A DNA stretch of 29,325 nt, taken from contig JBHLQK010000011.1 in assembly GCA_048884925.1 (NCBI GenBank), positions 1-29,325 on the forward strand, written 5' to 3'. The stretch is from SMTZ1-83 sp048884925 (lineage in GTDB: Archaea > Asgardarchaeota > Thorarchaeia > Thorarchaeales > Thorarchaeaceae). The notes beneath the pieces were generated by a model that was not told the origin of the DNA, ran no database searches, and saw nothing but the letters and a program-made list of their open reading frames with translations. Positions 15,504 through 23,828 of the stretch are shown one piece after another (position 1 is the first letter of the stretch; each line of letters begins with the position of its first letter). The position numbers were made by a program, and so were the translations under genes.

Positions 15504-17012
15504 ATGAAGAAAATGGTCACGTCGGACATGGAGAGAAGGAGCGACGGGATATTGGAAGAAGGCTCCCCGGAGGAGGGCCCGGAAACGAGAGAGGAAACGG
15601 ATGACAGGGCTCCGACGTTGGCTGAATCTGAGAAGAAAGATAATCTCAGAGAATCGCTGAGAACAATTTTCTCATGGCGTAATTATACTGTTTATCTAGT
15701 TACTGCGTGGGTGTTTAATGGAATCGATGTGATGTCTCATTATTTCACGCTTTACCTTTGGCACATAGGATGGGAGTTTATTTTCATTGGTGCCGCAATG
15801 ACTGCAGTCGCGGCCTTTATTGCGCTTTTTCGTTTTGTAGGGGGATATATTGGGGATATCACCAACCGAAAGGCTCTAGCAGTTGTAGCGATGTTTTTCA
15901 TGGCTACGTACTACCTAGTAATAGGAATCTTTGATGAACCTATTTTCATTCTTGGAGCTCTTGCAATTTACTCCATATTTGGCCTCGCTCAAGCAGGCGC
16001 TTCTGCATTCATAATGGATAATATACCAAAAGAGCATAGCGGACTGGCATTATCCTTGTTTCGTATGGGAAGCTCATTGGGTATCATAACACTCCTCCTG
16101 TTTGGTACACTCATCCTCGTACTGGACTTCGATGTTGCCTTTCGTCTAATCTATTTTGTATCAGGAATACTCCTCATGTTATGTACTGTAGGAAGAGCAG
16201 TTCTTCTTGAAACTGGCAGGAGTAATGGGAGAGACAAGGACGAATCGCTGTGGCGCGACTTCCTGTCCGAGAATGCGAATGCAGTGAAACTGATTCTGGC
16301 TTCTATGCCAGGCATCCTAGCAATTGTCATCTTGGATGGCCTGAGCGACGAGATGTTCAGGTTTGGTGCGCTCATCTACACAAATGATGTTCTCGATATT
16401 GATTATGGAGGCATCAATGTAATGCTCTTGACCCCCTTGGTCATCTCTCTGCCTCTTCTTTTCAGAATAGGCCGAATGTCAGATCTTAGGGGTATGAAGA
16501 GAGCAATACTGCTCGTGTACTCAGTAATGCCAATTTGTGCAGCACTACTCATAGTCGCTCCCACCTTTAGCTATTGGATGCCTTCTTCTGTAGTCGATGC
16601 TGCAGACGCATTATTACCCGGATTGGAGGTGGTTTTCACCACAGCATTTCTGGCTCTAGTGATGAAATACACAAATGATATCCTCTGGGCACTTGTTCTT
16701 ATCACAATGATTCAAAAGTACATGCCTCGAACAGATACCTCCAAGGTCCTAGCTGTATTTTGGTCATCTGTATATATTATTGCAGCAATCGGTCCGTTCA
16801 TTGGTGGACTGATATTCGAGTTTTTCAGCCAATCTCTTCTATTCGCCGTAGTTCTAGTGCTCAATCTATTCATTCTTGGTGGCGTGGCATATTACGGAAT
16901 AGAGAGAAGAGAACCTGAGAGCTTGTCAGAGAAGATGCAATCAATGGAGTTGACAATCCAAAAACTAAAGGACGAGATTGAGGAGTTCAGGTCAAGTAGA
17001 CGCCTGCCCTGA
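15504..17012 (+). CDS. Major facilitator superfamily transporter
   Basis: 502 residues. An acidic, charged N-terminal tail of about 55 residues precedes some twelve hydrophobic segments in two halves separated by a polar linker (around 240-262, with NGRDKDESLWRDF). The loop after the second or third helix reads GGYIGDITNRKAL, a version of the MFS G-x-x-x-D-R-x-x-R/K loop; the second half has RIGRMSDLRGMKRA at the equivalent place. The last 30 residues form a predicted coiled coil (KMQSMELTIQKLKDEIEEF), unusual for MFS proteins and possibly for oligomerisation. The substrate cannot be told from sequence. Endonuclease III follows 23 bases downstream. Confidence 0.88.
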   Translation: MKKMVTSDMERRSDGILEEGSPEEGPETREETDDRAPTLAESEKKDNLRESLRTIFSWRNYTVYLVTAWVFNGIDVMSHYFTLYLWHIGWEFIFIGAAMTAVAAFIALFRFVGGYIGDITNRKALAVVAMFFMATYYLVIGIFDEPIFILGALAIYSIFGLAQAGASAFIMDNIPKEHSGLALSLFRMGSSLGIITLLLFGTLILVLDFDVAFRLIYFVSGILLMLCTVGRAVLLETGRSNGRDKDESLWRDFLSENANAVKLILASMPGILAIVILDGLSDEMFRFGALIYTNDVLDIDYGGINVMLLTPLVISLPLLFRIGRMSDLRGMKRAILLVYSVMPICAALLIVAPTFSYWMPSSVVDAADALLPGLEVVFTTAFLALVMKYTNDILWALVLITMIQKYMPRTDTSKVLAVFWSSVYIIAAIGPFIGGLIFEFFSQSLLFAVVLVLNLFILGGVAYYGIERREPESLSEKMQSMELTIQKLKDEIEEFRSSRRLP

Positions 17013-17035
17013 TAGACGACAGGAGGGCGTGAGCT

Positions 17036-17683
17036 ATGGATGACAACAGAATGAGAGCCAAGAATGTTGTTAAGATTCTTGACAAAGCCTACCCTGACGC
17101 ACCTGCCACATACTTGATGCACAATAATCCATTCGAGATGCTCATTGCAACTATTCTCTCCGCAAATACTGCCGATGCCTGTATTAATCAAATCACACCT
17201 GCACTCTTTACGAAATATCCAGATGCAAAAGCTATGGCTAACGCTGAAATTGAGGGCTTGATAGAACTGATACGTCAGTGTGGCACCTACAACAAGAAGT
17301 CGGTATATATACGAGATGCCGCGCGAATCCTAGATGAACGTCATTCAGGAAAGGTTCCAAAAACCATGGATGATCTAATTGAATTACCAGGAGTGAGCAG
17401 GAAGACAGCGAATGTAGTACTCTCGGTCGTGTTTGGCATCAATGAGGGAATAGTTGTCGATACACATGTCATGCGCGTTTCTCAAAGACTTGAGCTCACT
17501 AAGGAAAAGAAAAACCGAATTAGAGCGGAAAAGGACCTAATGGAGATTCTTCCCAGAAACCAATGGTACGAATATGCACGCCTCATAGGTGCACACGGAA
17601 GACGCATGTGCAGTGCACGTGGGCCGAGCTGTGAGAAATGTCCCATCAATAAACTCTGTCCCACAGCCGGCCAATGGGGATAG
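17036..17683 (+). CDS. nth: Endonuclease III (DNA glycosylase/AP lyase)
   Basis: 215 residues with the endonuclease III features: HhH motif LPGVSRKTANVVL with the Schiff-base Lys123, catalytic Asp142 in VVDTHVMRVSQRL, and a 4Fe-4S cluster formed by Cys192, Cys199, Cys202 and Cys208 (spacing 6-2-5). It removes oxidised pyrimidines and nicks the abasic site. The usual LSAQTTD segment reads LSANTAD (Asn44 in place of the helix-filling Gln), a conservative oddity. Ribosome site AGGAGGG ten bases before the ATG. It is the second HhH-GPD glycosylase in the window, with Lys where the other has Tyr. Confidence 0.95.
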   Translation: MDDNRMRAKNVVKILDKAYPDAPATYLMHNNPFEMLIATILSANTADACINQITPALFTKYPDAKAMANAEIEGLIELIRQCGTYNKKSVYIRDAARILDERHSGKVPKTMDDLIELPGVSRKTANVVLSVVFGINEGIVVDTHVMRVSQRLELTKEKKNRIRAEKDLMEILPRNQWYEYARLIGAHGRRMCSARGPSCEKCPINKLCPTAGQWG

Positions 17684-17753
17684 AGTAGTCAACGAAAGAG
17701 TCTAAAAAGCGACCAGCGTGGTTTCAGTATCGAAATCGCAATAGGTGAATCCA

Positions 17754-19046
17754 GTGTTGCACATCAAATTCATTCGAGAGAATGTAGAGCTAATACGAGA
17801 AAATCTACGCAAGCGTAGAGATAAGGCCAAGATGAAGTCTTTCGATCTACTCTTATCACTGGATTCTGAAATCAGAGATCTCAAAAGAGAGATACAAGGT
17901 CTCAGAACTCAGAGAAATCGGATTTCAAGAGAGATTGGCAAACTGAAAAAGGCAGGTGAGAATACAGCTAAACTCACCAAGGAAGCCAATCGTATTAATG
18001 AGTCAATAAAAGAAACTGAAGAGAAGACTAGCACACTGGAAGCCGAGCTGATACAAATCCAGATGCGCATTCCCAATATCCTACATGAGAGTGTGCCATA
18101 TGGAGAAACCGACGAGGATAATGAGGTTGTAAAAGAATGGGGTGGCAAACCTAGGTTTGACTTTGAGATTCAAAGCCATGTTGACCTGCTGGATACTCTT
18201 GACGTGGCGGACATTCCTAGAGCTGCAAAGGTCGCGGGATCAAGATTCTACTACCTCAAGAACGAGCTTGTGGAGCTGGATTTGGCGATGCAGCAGATGG
18301 CGCTTGATATGCTCATAAAGAGAGGTTATACTCCAATCTATCCACCGTTCATGTTGCGAAGGGAACCATATGAGGGAGTCACAGACCTCGCAGACTTCCA
18401 GGACGTGATGTACAAGATAGAAGAAGAAGACCTGTACCTCATAGCCACATCAGAACATGCTATGGCTGCAATGTACATGGGAGAGATATTTGAACCTGAT
18501 GACCTCCCCATCAAGCTGGCAGGAGTCAGCGCATGTTTCAGAAAAGAAGCAGGGTCTCATGGCAAAGACACCAAAGGGATCTTCAGAGTTCATCAGTTCA
18601 ACAAGGTCGAACAGTTTGTCTTTGGCCATCCTGATGAGTCATGGAAGATCCATGAGGAACTGATGAAGAACGAGGAGGACTATGTACAAGCCTTAGGTCT
18701 TCCTTACAGGATCGTGAATTCATGCACTGGGGATATAGGAATAGTCGCAGCGAAAAAACTTGACCTTGAGTTTTGGATGCCAGGCCAAGGTCGATACCGG
18801 GAAGGGGGTTCCAATAGTAATTGTACAGCATACCAAGCAACACGATTGAATATCAAGTACCGAATTAAGAAAGGCGGAACTGAGAAAGACTATGTCCATA
18901 CACTAAACAGCACAATGATGGCGAATCCTCGTACCTTCGTAGCAATCATGGAAAACTTCCAACGAGAGGACGGGAGCATAGAAATTCCTAAGGCACTCCA
19001 CAAGTATCTACACTCAGGTGCAAAAGAGATACTTCCTCGCAAATAA
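17754..19046 (+). CDS. serS: Seryl-tRNA synthetase
   Basis: About 430 residues, bacterial/eukaryotic-type SerRS. The N-terminal long coiled-coil arm (about residues 25-105) binds the tRNA extra arm; the class II core has motif 2 in FRKEAGSHGKDTKGIFRVHQ and the motif 3 region in SNSNCTAYQATRLNIKYR. The motif 3 block usually reads YQARR; here the first Arg is Thr. GTG 17754 is preferred because the protein then opens VLHIKFIREN like other SerRS and has GGTGA five bases upstream; GTG 17745 and TTG 17757 are alternatives. A TATA-like TCTAAAAA lies near 17701. This is the standard, not the rare methanogen, form. Confidence 0.95.
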   Translation: MLHIKFIRENVELIRENLRKRRDKAKMKSFDLLLSLDSEIRDLKREIQGLRTQRNRISREIGKLKKAGENTAKLTKEANRINESIKETEEKTSTLEAELIQIQMRIPNILHESVPYGETDEDNEVVKEWGGKPRFDFEIQSHVDLLDTLDVADIPRAAKVAGSRFYYLKNELVELDLAMQQMALDMLIKRGYTPIYPPFMLRREPYEGVTDLADFQDVMYKIEEEDLYLIATSEHAMAAMYMGEIFEPDDLPIKLAGVSACFRKEAGSHGKDTKGIFRVHQFNKVEQFVFGHPDESWKIHEELMKNEEDYVQALGLPYRIVNSCTGDIGIVAAKKLDLEFWMPGQGRYREGGSNSNCTAYQATRLNIKYRIKKGGTEKDYVHTLNSTMMANPRTFVAIMENFQREDGSIEIPKALHKYLHSGAKEILPRK

Positions 19047-19064
19047 TCGCCAGGTTCTTGGCGT

Positions 19065-19442
19065 TTAAATGTCACATTCTTCCTCCAGGCAGTCCTCTAC
19101 CTCTGAGTCAAGCAAAGGCACAAGGCTTACGGATTCCATGACATCTTGATCCTTATGTACTCGAATCATGGAGACCCACCCCATCCTGATTATAGATGAA
19201 TGAACGGGTCTCCGGGGTCCAACCACAAAGAAGTCGTCTCCCACATAGACAATCCGAACACCGTGGGTTTCAGCAACCATAATGCTTCGATCATCCTGAT
19301 GACCGTACGCACTAGTACAGAGATAAACATCGACAACTGACTCAGCTTCAGCTAATTCCTTGAGCATACCTTGCCAGTCTTTACCATACTCTAATCCACT
19401 TATCACATTCTCCAAGGGTCTGACCTCATGTGAATAACACAT
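19065..19442 (-). CDS. Hypothetical protein, about 125 residues
   Basis: An alpha/beta protein of unrecognised family. From ATG 19442 it opens MCYSHEVRPLENVISG; a GTG at 19487 would add 15 basic residues that look less like protein. Strands such as VVDVYLCTSAYG, HGVRIVYVGDDFFVVG and a final acidic tail (SEVEDCLEEECDI) are visible. No ribosome site is clear, so the transcript may be leaderless. It converges with serS (18 bases between stops) and diverges from the rubrerythrin-like gene. Confidence 0.6.
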   Translation of the reverse strand: MCYSHEVRPLENVISGLEYGKDWQGMLKELAEAESVVDVYLCTSAYGHQDDRSIMVAETHGVRIVYVGDDFFVVGPRRPVHSSIIRMGWVSMIRVHKDQDVMESVSLVPLLDSEVEDCLEEECDI

Positions 19443-19577
19443 AGCGAATTTAAGGCAAAATCGAAAGCGGAGAAGCCTTCCTAACACCTGATGGGCGAAG
19501 GCAAATTTTGCCGGGTCTGAAATCGTAGACAGAGTCAGAGTGTCTGAATTACGAACCCATGCCGCGGAATAAGCATC

Positions 19578-20090
19578 ATGCTTAAAACGAGCAGCTACGC
19601 ACCCCGGTTGGGGATATTAGTGACCGATGTCCAAGAGTCATTCGATAAATTGATCTCCCTTGCAATCCAGAGGGAGGAAGAGGCGTACGAATTCTACGTG
19701 AAGGCAGCCGAGTATGCAGAGCTGCCCTCATCGAAGCAGCTGCTGAAGGAATTAGCCAAACAGGAAGAAGGCCACAAGAAGAAGCTCCTGAGCGCTCTTA
19801 GCGGAGGGGTCTGCGAAACTTTCTCCTGTAATACCATCGAGGAGTTCGAGGGGCACGACCTCTCAATGTATCTCATAGAGATTCCCTTGGAAGCGGGATC
19901 AAACTCGCAGGATATTCTAATAGTGGCAATAAAACGCGAAGAGGAAGCCCGTGACTTCTACAAGAGTCTTTCAGAGCTAACAACAAGTACATCGCACAGA
20001 ACAGTCTTTGAAAGCCTAGCCAAGGAAGAGCAAAATCACAAGGACCGTCTGGAGAGCATCTATGACGAGCACATTCAGCCTTGGATGTGA
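19578..20090 (+). CDS. Rubrerythrin/ferritin-like diiron protein without rubredoxin domain
   Basis: 170 residues forming a four-helix bundle with two repeats of the diiron ligand pattern: REEEAYEFY (about 32-40) with QEEGHKKKL (Glu63, His66), and REEEARDFY (120-128) with KEEQNHKDRL (Glu151, His154). This is the rubrerythrin/ferritin-like arrangement for peroxide or oxygen detoxification, here without the C-terminal rubredoxin domain, so another electron donor is needed. The ATG at 19578 gives the longest form, but GTG 19620 (VTDVQESF) may be the real start: CTTAAAAC at 19580-19587 is a good TATA box placed for a leaderless message from about 19610. Confidence 0.85.
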   Translation: MLKTSSYAPRLGILVTDVQESFDKLISLAIQREEEAYEFYVKAAEYAELPSSKQLLKELAKQEEGHKKKLLSALSGGVCETFSCNTIEEFEGHDLSMYLIEIPLEAGSNSQDILIVAIKREEEARDFYKSLSELTTSTSHRTVFESLAKEEQNHKDRLESIYDEHIQPWM

Positions 20091-20133
20091 ACAGAACGTT
20101 GTAGGAGGCCCTCGCTTTCTGCATCAGCCGCCA

Positions 20134-21414
20134 TTATTTCCTGTGTAGATTATTGGCGGCAATGAATGCCAAGCCATTCTCAGTGAGAGCCCTAGCAGTC
20201 CTATTGACCGCATCATGTTTGTCGAGATAATTGCGTAGGAGATGGGGCATATCACCAGAGTCTATGACCTCAGCCTTCTGTCTGAAGTAGTCAAGGATAT
20301 CACTGGGATGTTCACGCTTTCGATCAACCGCGGGTATACCGCCTTCGTGCTTGGCGCTGATATTCTTGACGTGATCTGCTAATTCGACCAGCTCATCGAG
20401 TCGATCGTACGGCTGTCTCACAATGCTCTTGAAGGTCTCAGTGATGTGGTGTTCAATTCTGACCACATCCTCAAACCCAAAGTCCTTCCTTGCATACGCA
20501 GATAGCTCGATTGTTTCATTGTTAACACTATTAGACAGATTGTACCCGATCAGTGGTGAGGTGCCATCATCCCTACTAAAGAGCTTGGCCGTCATCAGTG
20601 TCCAGAGGCTTGCATATGGATTATCATTACCCATGAACACACTGATTTTAAACTCCATATCAATGCCCAGTTTATACATCATGTATCCTACGAGCACGCT
20701 TCCCGGATTGATGTTGAGCACCTGTTTGACACCGTATTCAGTGTAGTAGTGAAGGTATTCGTCAGCCCACCTCAGTGCAAAGTCATTTGGCATTCCAACT
20801 CCACCGAAATAGCCAGTGATTGTGTCTGGGCCTCCTAGATGTATATTGACTGGTGCCCCATCCGGCCCAGGGTAGGTGCCCTTTGTATCTAGAGTTTCAA
20901 CATAAGATGAATCTACAATCTGCATTGCTGCAGCGAAGGCAATCACATCATTGTCGTCACTCTGTTCCTGCATACTCCTTACTCGAATGAACCGGCCGGG
21001 CATGAGATCTTGCTGCTCAATTGATTGCTTTGCCTCTTCAATGACCCATGGGAAGTACTGACACGCACTGATCTCAAGGGTGACTGCAAAGCTGTTATCG
21101 AAATCCATCGAGTCGGCCCTGTCCCCCAGCACTTTCCTGCGATAGTCAGGGATAGTGATGAATGACTCGTTATCACGCTCCTCTTGAAGCCACTGAAGGT
21201 CTTTTACATATGGAGAGGCTTTCTTCTCCAGTTTTGCCATTAAGCTCTCAAGCCTACGAGCCTCGTTCGCCTTCTTGTTGATCTCGTCAACACCTCCATA
21301 CTTTTCAATGACCTCAATAAGTCCATCAATGAGAGGGTTGCCTTCCTTCAGAAGAAACTTGTTAATCTCATTCAGACTCTGGACACTTATCTCAAGCTTC
21401 TGTCTATCCGTCAT
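20134..21414 (-). CDS. Large conserved-looking protein of unknown function
   Basis: About 426 residues from ATG 21414 (MTDRQKLEIS), which has GGAG eight bases upstream; ATG 21429 would add five residues. The first 90 residues are helical and charged with coiled-coil character. The remainder is alpha/beta and soluble, with Gly-rich and His/Asp-rich segments suggestive of an enzyme (NIHLGGPDTITGYFGGVGMP, INPGSVLVGYMMYKLG, VFMGNDNPYASLW, RIEHHITE, NISAKHEGGIPAVDRKREHP). The mixture resembles a TIM-barrel-type protein, but I do not recognise the family and assign no function. Convergent with the rubrerythrin-like gene. Confidence 0.8.
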   Translation of the reverse strand: MTDRQKLEISVQSLNEINKFLLKEGNPLIDGLIEVIEKYGGVDEINKKANEARRLESLMAKLEKKASPYVKDLQWLQEERDNESFITIPDYRRKVLGDRADSMDFDNSFAVTLEISACQYFPWVIEEAKQSIEQQDLMPGRFIRVRSMQEQSDDNDVIAFAAAMQIVDSSYVETLDTKGTYPGPDGAPVNIHLGGPDTITGYFGGVGMPNDFALRWADEYLHYYTEYGVKQVLNINPGSVLVGYMMYKLGIDMEFKISVFMGNDNPYASLWTLMTAKLFSRDDGTSPLIGYNLSNSVNNETIELSAYARKDFGFEDVVRIEHHITETFKSIVRQPYDRLDELVELADHVKNISAKHEGGIPAVDRKREHPSDILDYFRQKAEVIDSGDMPHLLRNYLDKHDAVNRTARALTENGLAFIAANNLHRK

Positions 21415-21484
21415 TTCGAGAACTCCCATTCATATGTCGGATATGTGAGTAGCCAATGGGCCTTGTAGCAACGATAGAATTTCT

Positions 21485-21493
21485 CTTTAAAAG
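21485..21493 (-). promoter_or_regulatory. TATA-like element for the unknown protein gene
   Basis: CTTTTAAAG on the minus strand, 71 bases before ATG 21414. A start near 21460 would leave a leader of about 45 bases. It indicates that this gene has its own promoter rather than depending on the ECF gene 183 bases upstream. Confidence 0.4.
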
Positions 21494-21596
21494 AACATTG
21501 ATTCCAAGTGGCAAATAATCCTGCTGAAGATGTGTGCTGATGATATATTCGTAATAGCCCCACATTCTATGCGTTAAATGCAAGATACGGATCTGG

Positions 21597-22169
21597 TCAC
21601 TCGTTCTGGATAACCACCAAATCGTCGCTTTCGAACGGATACAGTGTGTCCTGCAGAAATCGCCTTACCACAGGCCCCGCAAAGACCGTGACGATTGAAC
21701 CAACTGCCACTTGAAGCCAGTTCGCTGTCAGCAACTCGGTTAGAGCAGCTCCATATCCATACAAAGGGATTTCTGCGAGGAAATATCCGGTCAACATGAC
21801 AAATGAAGCTACAACAAGTCCAATCACGTCCCATTTTGTCAAGAAACTGGCACTTTTGGCTCGACTACTAAAAAGTCCCATCACCAAGCCTTCGCAGCCC
21901 TTTACAACCAAGGTAATTGGAGCGAAATGCACATAACCCAAGATGACATCACCCATTGCTGAACCCACTCCCCCTGCGATGAAGCCGCCGAGGGGACCAA
22001 GTAAGAGACCGCTTAGCATAACTAGTGCATCTCCGAAATTGAGAAACCCTTCACTTGCCGGGATGGGAATGGCAAGTATTATTGTAGCAATTGTAGTCAG
22101 GGCTGTTAGAACAGCCAATAAAGCCACAAACATCGTGTTGCTTCGTATTTTGGGTTTGAAGAGCTCCAT
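21597..22169 (-). CDS. ECF transporter S-component (vitamin-type substrate-binding membrane protein)
   Basis: 190 residues with five to six hydrophobic helices. The signature GFLNFGDALVMLSGLLLGP and GGFIAGGVGSAMGDVILGY is that of ECF S-components (ThiW/HmpT/PdxU-like group); the first helix carries Ala-rich packing (ALLAVLTALTTIA) of the kind that contacts the T-component. It would bind a vitamin or precursor, with thiamine precursor, vitamin B6 or riboflavin as candidates, and share A1/A2/T proteins encoded elsewhere. Ribosome site GAGGATGATC before the ATG. It is transcribed divergently from the threonine-synthase-like/PadR protein, a typical setting for a transporter and its own regulator (inference). 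Confidence 0.82.
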   Translation of the reverse strand: MELFKPKIRSNTMFVALLAVLTALTTIATIILAIPIPASEGFLNFGDALVMLSGLLLGPLGGFIAGGVGSAMGDVILGYVHFAPITLVVKGCEGLVMGLFSSRAKSASFLTKWDVIGLVVASFVMLTGYFLAEIPLYGYGAALTELLTANWLQVAVGSIVTVFAGPVVRRFLQDTLYPFESDDLVVIQNE

Positions 22170-22210
22170 TGCAGATCATCCTCTATTCTTCATATTCTTC
22201 TCTGAGAGAA

Positions 22211-22240
22211 GGATATATAATTTTGAGCCTATATATAGGC
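22211..22240. promoter_or_regulatory. Divergent promoter with perfect 14-bp palindrome
   Basis: Between the ECF S-component and the PLP-fold/PadR gene lie GATATATAATT (22212-22222) and the perfect palindrome GCCTATATATAGGC (22227-22240). The first is well placed as the TATA box of the rightward gene (start at 22251, nearly leaderless). The palindrome supplies a TATA box for the leftward gene and covers the expected rightward start, so a dimeric winged-helix repressor bound there could block both. Confidence 0.6.
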
Positions 22241-22250
22241 ATGATTTCGG

Positions 22251-23744
22251 ATGTCGCTTCAATCAGGTTTCAGGTGCACTGGCTGTGGACTTGATCTCAT
22301 TCTGGAAAAATACGTCAGTTCTTGTTCTATGTGCGGAGAGAATCTTGAGGTGGTCTATGACCTTGAAGAGGCGAAGAGCAAATTCACTCTCAGAGAACTT
22401 AGAAAAAGAAGACCAGGTATTTGGAGATACTATGAACTACTTCCAATTCGAAATAAAGCAAACATGGTTTCGTTAGGTGAGGGGGGAACCTACTTGCACA
22501 AGTGTGAGGGACTTTCAAATGACTTGGGAACCGACAACTTCTACTTGAAAGATGAAACAACAAATCCAACTGGAGCGTTCATTGATCGTGGGACAGCAGT
22601 CGAGGTATCTGCAGCACGAGAATATGGGTTCAAATCGGTATGTTGTGGATCTACCGGAAATCTTGCTGCGTCCCTTGTTGCCTATGCAGCTCGAGCTGGT
22701 CTTGAGAGTAAAGTGTTCATAGGTCAGAGAGGTAATGTGGATATTGGGAAGTTCTACCAGATTCTGGCCTATGCTGCAGATGTAGAGATAGTCAAAGATC
22801 ATGAGGAAGCTGTGACGAGGGCACGCCAAGAGAGTAGAAAAAGCCACTGTATAACATCTTCTAACCCGCACTTCATGGAAGGGGAGAAGACAACGGTCTA
22901 CGAAATATGTGAGCAGCTTGAATGGACTTCACCAGACTGGATTATTGCTCCAATGGGAAACGGCGGACATGTATCAATGATATGGAAGGGGCTCAGGGAG
23001 CTGGAGCAGATAGGACTAATTGATGCTTCACACACTAGGATAGTCGGGGCTCAGGCCAGCGGTTGTGCACCAATTGTTGAGGCGTTTAAGAGCGGGGTAA
23101 GAAGCATCACCCCACCTTCTTCTGTATCCACGGTAGCATTCGACATATGTGTAAAGAATCCAGTATGTGGACGTACTGCATTGCAGGCAATTGAGGAATC
23201 AGGCGGATTAGCCATCTCCGCCTCCGATAGAGAAATACTGGAAGCTGTGAGACAGCTGGCAAGACGAGAAGGCGTCTTCGCAGAGCCGGCTTCAGCTACT
23301 ACTATAGCTGTGTTACAGAAACTCATTCATTCGGGAAAGATAGAACGTGACGATTCTGTTGTATGCGTTGTTACTGGAATGGGCCTCAAGTACCCCGAAA
23401 TAGCAAGGACCTTTGTAAAGGGGAAAGGCCCCCTTGAGCAACTTCTCAGTAGGGTAGAGAAACGTAGAGTTACAACGAAATTTGGTCAAACAAAGATCCG
23501 AATTCTACAGATACTATCCAAGGGCGAGTCTTATGGATATGGCATCTGGAGAGCGCTAGTGGATGAGTATGGAATGAGGCTCAAAATTCCAAGCATCTAT
23601 CAGCACCTTTCAGAACTTACAAGTAGCGGACTCATAATTAGCACGCGAACAGAGAAAACGTATGAAAATCGACAAAGAAGCTATTACGCCTTGACTGAGA
23701 GAGGAAAATGGACTCTAAATCAGATTAGAAAATTGGACCAATAG
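22251..23744 (+). CDS. Threonine synthase-like PLP-fold protein fused to PadR winged helix, lacking the catalytic lysine
   Basis: 497 residues in three parts: a zinc ribbon (Cys9, Cys12, Cys25, Cys28), a complete fold-type II PLP domain of the threonine synthase family (about 55-390), and a PadR-type winged helix (about 412-494, with GYGIWRALVDEYG, IPSIYQHLSELTSSGLI and RSYYALTERG). Pocket motifs are kept: CGSTGNLAASLVAYAARAG (134-137 core), APMGNGG (phosphate loop, 236-239), EPASA (345-349), TGMGLK (375-380). The block that should read NPTGSFKDRG reads NPTGAFIDRG; codon 111 is ATT (Ile), so the Schiff-base Lys is absent. Catalysis is therefore unlikely; a ligand-sensing regulator of the divergent ECF gene is inferred. 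The ATG has no ribosome site and is probably near-leaderless. Confidence 0.9.
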   Translation: MSLQSGFRCTGCGLDLILEKYVSSCSMCGENLEVVYDLEEAKSKFTLRELRKRRPGIWRYYELLPIRNKANMVSLGEGGTYLHKCEGLSNDLGTDNFYLKDETTNPTGAFIDRGTAVEVSAAREYGFKSVCCGSTGNLAASLVAYAARAGLESKVFIGQRGNVDIGKFYQILAYAADVEIVKDHEEAVTRARQESRKSHCITSSNPHFMEGEKTTVYEICEQLEWTSPDWIIAPMGNGGHVSMIWKGLRELEQIGLIDASHTRIVGAQASGCAPIVEAFKSGVRSITPPSSVSTVAFDICVKNPVCGRTALQAIEESGGLAISASDREILEAVRQLARREGVFAEPASATTIAVLQKLIHSGKIERDDSVVCVVTGMGLKYPEIARTFVKGKGPLEQLLSRVEKRRVTTKFGQTKIRILQILSKGESYGYGIWRALVDEYGMRLKIPSIYQHLSELTSSGLIISTRTEKTYENRQRSYYALTERGKWTLNQIRKLDQ

Positions 23745-23770
23745 CTACTGACAATATACCTAGGAGAACT

Positions 23771-23799
23771 GTTTTATGGCATAACGACGATAGGCCTAT
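23771..23799 (+). promoter_or_regulatory. Promoter region of the superoxide reductase gene
   Basis: GTTTTATGG near 23771 could serve as TATA box, and the 10-bp palindrome ATAGGCCTAT (23790-23799) sits near the expected transcription start. A strong ribosome site (GGGAGG) follows at 23815-23820. Confidence 0.3.
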
Positions 23800-23828
23800 T
23801 ATCCTACTGCTTTGAGGGAGGAAAGCCA

